NCBI GenBank assembly: GCA_036245525.1
Contig: BTPG01000002.1
Location: forward strand, 162,500,876-162,564,875
DNA from: Semisulcospira habei
Taxonomy: Eukaryota; Mollusca; Gastropoda; Semisulcospiridae
Length of the DNA: 64,000 bases
Reading direction: 5' to 3'
The number at the start of each line of letters is the position of its first letter. Positions within the stretch are counted from its first letter, which is position 1. The position numbers and the translations under genes are program-made. Below are positions 63,198 through 64,000 of the stretch, piece by piece. Under the pieces are notes generated by a model. It was not told where the DNA came from. It did no database searches and was given only the letters and a program-made list of their open reading frames with translations.

Positions 63198-64000
63198 TTT
63201 GGCTCACGTGCGAAGCAAAAGTGAGTCTGTGTTCTGGGCCAGTGGTTGTCTGTCTGTCACCCGTCCAACGTCGTCCATCCGCCGCCGTCTGTCATCCATC
63301 GTCCGTCGTCTGTGGTAAACACTTTAATGTTGGCATTTTCTCAGAGACTATTCAAGCCACAGCCTTCAAACTTGGCCCAAGGATACTTTATGGCAAGTTC
63401 TTTGTAAGCATACCAATTTGAGTGACCTATCACAAAGGTCAAGGTCACAGGGGATCAGGAAATATGAAAAATAGCTATATATATTGACATAATTTTTCTT
63501 TCTCAAATACTATTCACAACTTCAAACCCAAACTTGGTGCAAAGGTACCTGACCTTTCAAAGACCTTTCTATGCATACTAATTTGGTTGATCCCTCGGAA
63601 AGGTCACAAGAGCTCAGGAAATTGGTAAAAAATGGCCATATTTTGACAAAACAAAATTTTCTTCTCAATTACTATTCACAACTTCAGATCCAAACTTGGT
63701 ACAAAGATACCTGGTGGTAAGACCTTTCTGTGCATACTAATTTGGTTGATCACTCAGAAAGGTCAAGGGTCACAAGAGCTCAGGAAATAGGTCCAGAATA
63801 GCCATATTTTGACAAATAATATTTTTTCTCAAATACTATTCACAACTTCAAACTTAAACTTGCTACAGAGATACCTGATGGTAAGACCTAATATGCATAC
63901 TAATTTGGATGACCCTTTGGAAAGGTCAAGGGTCACAAGAGCTCAGGAAATAAGTAAAAAATACCATATTTTGACAAGAATTTTTTTTCTCATTTATCAT
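63198..64000. repeat. ~163-bp tandem repeat array running off the window
   Basis: Starts with a palindromic GGCTCACGTGCGAAGC / AAAGTGAGTC head and GTC-rich sequence. From 63340 on, the landmark ACTATTCA recurs at 63347, 63509, 63671 and 63835 (period 162-164). Each unit has CAAACTTGG, GGTAAGACCTTTC (or similar) and AAAGGTCAAGGGTCACA. Such arrays are familiar from mollusc introns and intergenic DNA. Confidence 0.88.

Overview
The window is animal nuclear DNA, most likely from a mollusc or another lophotrochozoan. It has one widely split, intron-rich host gene, dense nested retrotransposons and DNA transposons, long TG/CA arrays, and a bivalve/gastropod-style tandem repeat at the right edge. 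No bacterial operon, rRNA gene, functional tRNA gene or CRISPR array is visible.

The host gene is borealin (CDCA8), on the minus strand. Seven coding exons were found by joining splice-flanked segments whose phases all agree: 57541-57676, 56323-56417, 45620-45653, 37791-37882, 35234-35349, 17555-17635 and 12318-12429. They give 222 codons. A probable non-coding first exon and promoter (ETS, CCAAT and CHR-like motifs) lie at 58462-58550. The terminal coding exon, expected to hold the dimerisation domain, was not found. The gene therefore spans more than 45 kb, and almost everything between 12.3 and 57.7 kb is intronic transposon.

The left part (5.2-7.8 kb, minus strand) holds the most unusual object: a compact, virus-like cassette of five intact, nearly overlapping ORFs. 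Four encode small, mostly membrane or coiled-coil proteins and the last encodes a DDE integrase with an HTH-like N-terminal region. No polymerase, capsid or ATPase gene accompanies it. A decayed OTU-type cysteine protease gene lies just downstream on the same strand.

Intron contents, left to right: a 3.4-kb inverted-repeat unit with hammerhead-ribozyme-like cores (13.3-16.7 kb); RTE-like LINE-A pieces (18.6, 19.9-21.7, 38.1-42.1 and 58.1 kb); a near-complete I-superfamily LINE with RNase H (21.7-25.6 kb); a complex satellite (26.3-28.0 kb); a TTAA-flanked transposon with a Kolobok/Mutator-like transposase, inserted in LINE-B and itself carrying another LINE-B piece (28.3-33.7 kb); LINE-C (42.6-45.1 kb); LINE-B with clean target-site duplications (45.8-48.9 kb); and a 5.6-kb GC-rich element with inverted ends and no recognisable protein (49.2-54.8 kb). 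Small TTAA-flanked MITEs and a CAAT-tailed retroposon family are scattered throughout, several with exact target-site duplications that give the order of insertion. The right flank, upstream of borealin, has further MITEs, a decayed LINE-I copy and a ~163-bp tandem repeat that runs off the window.
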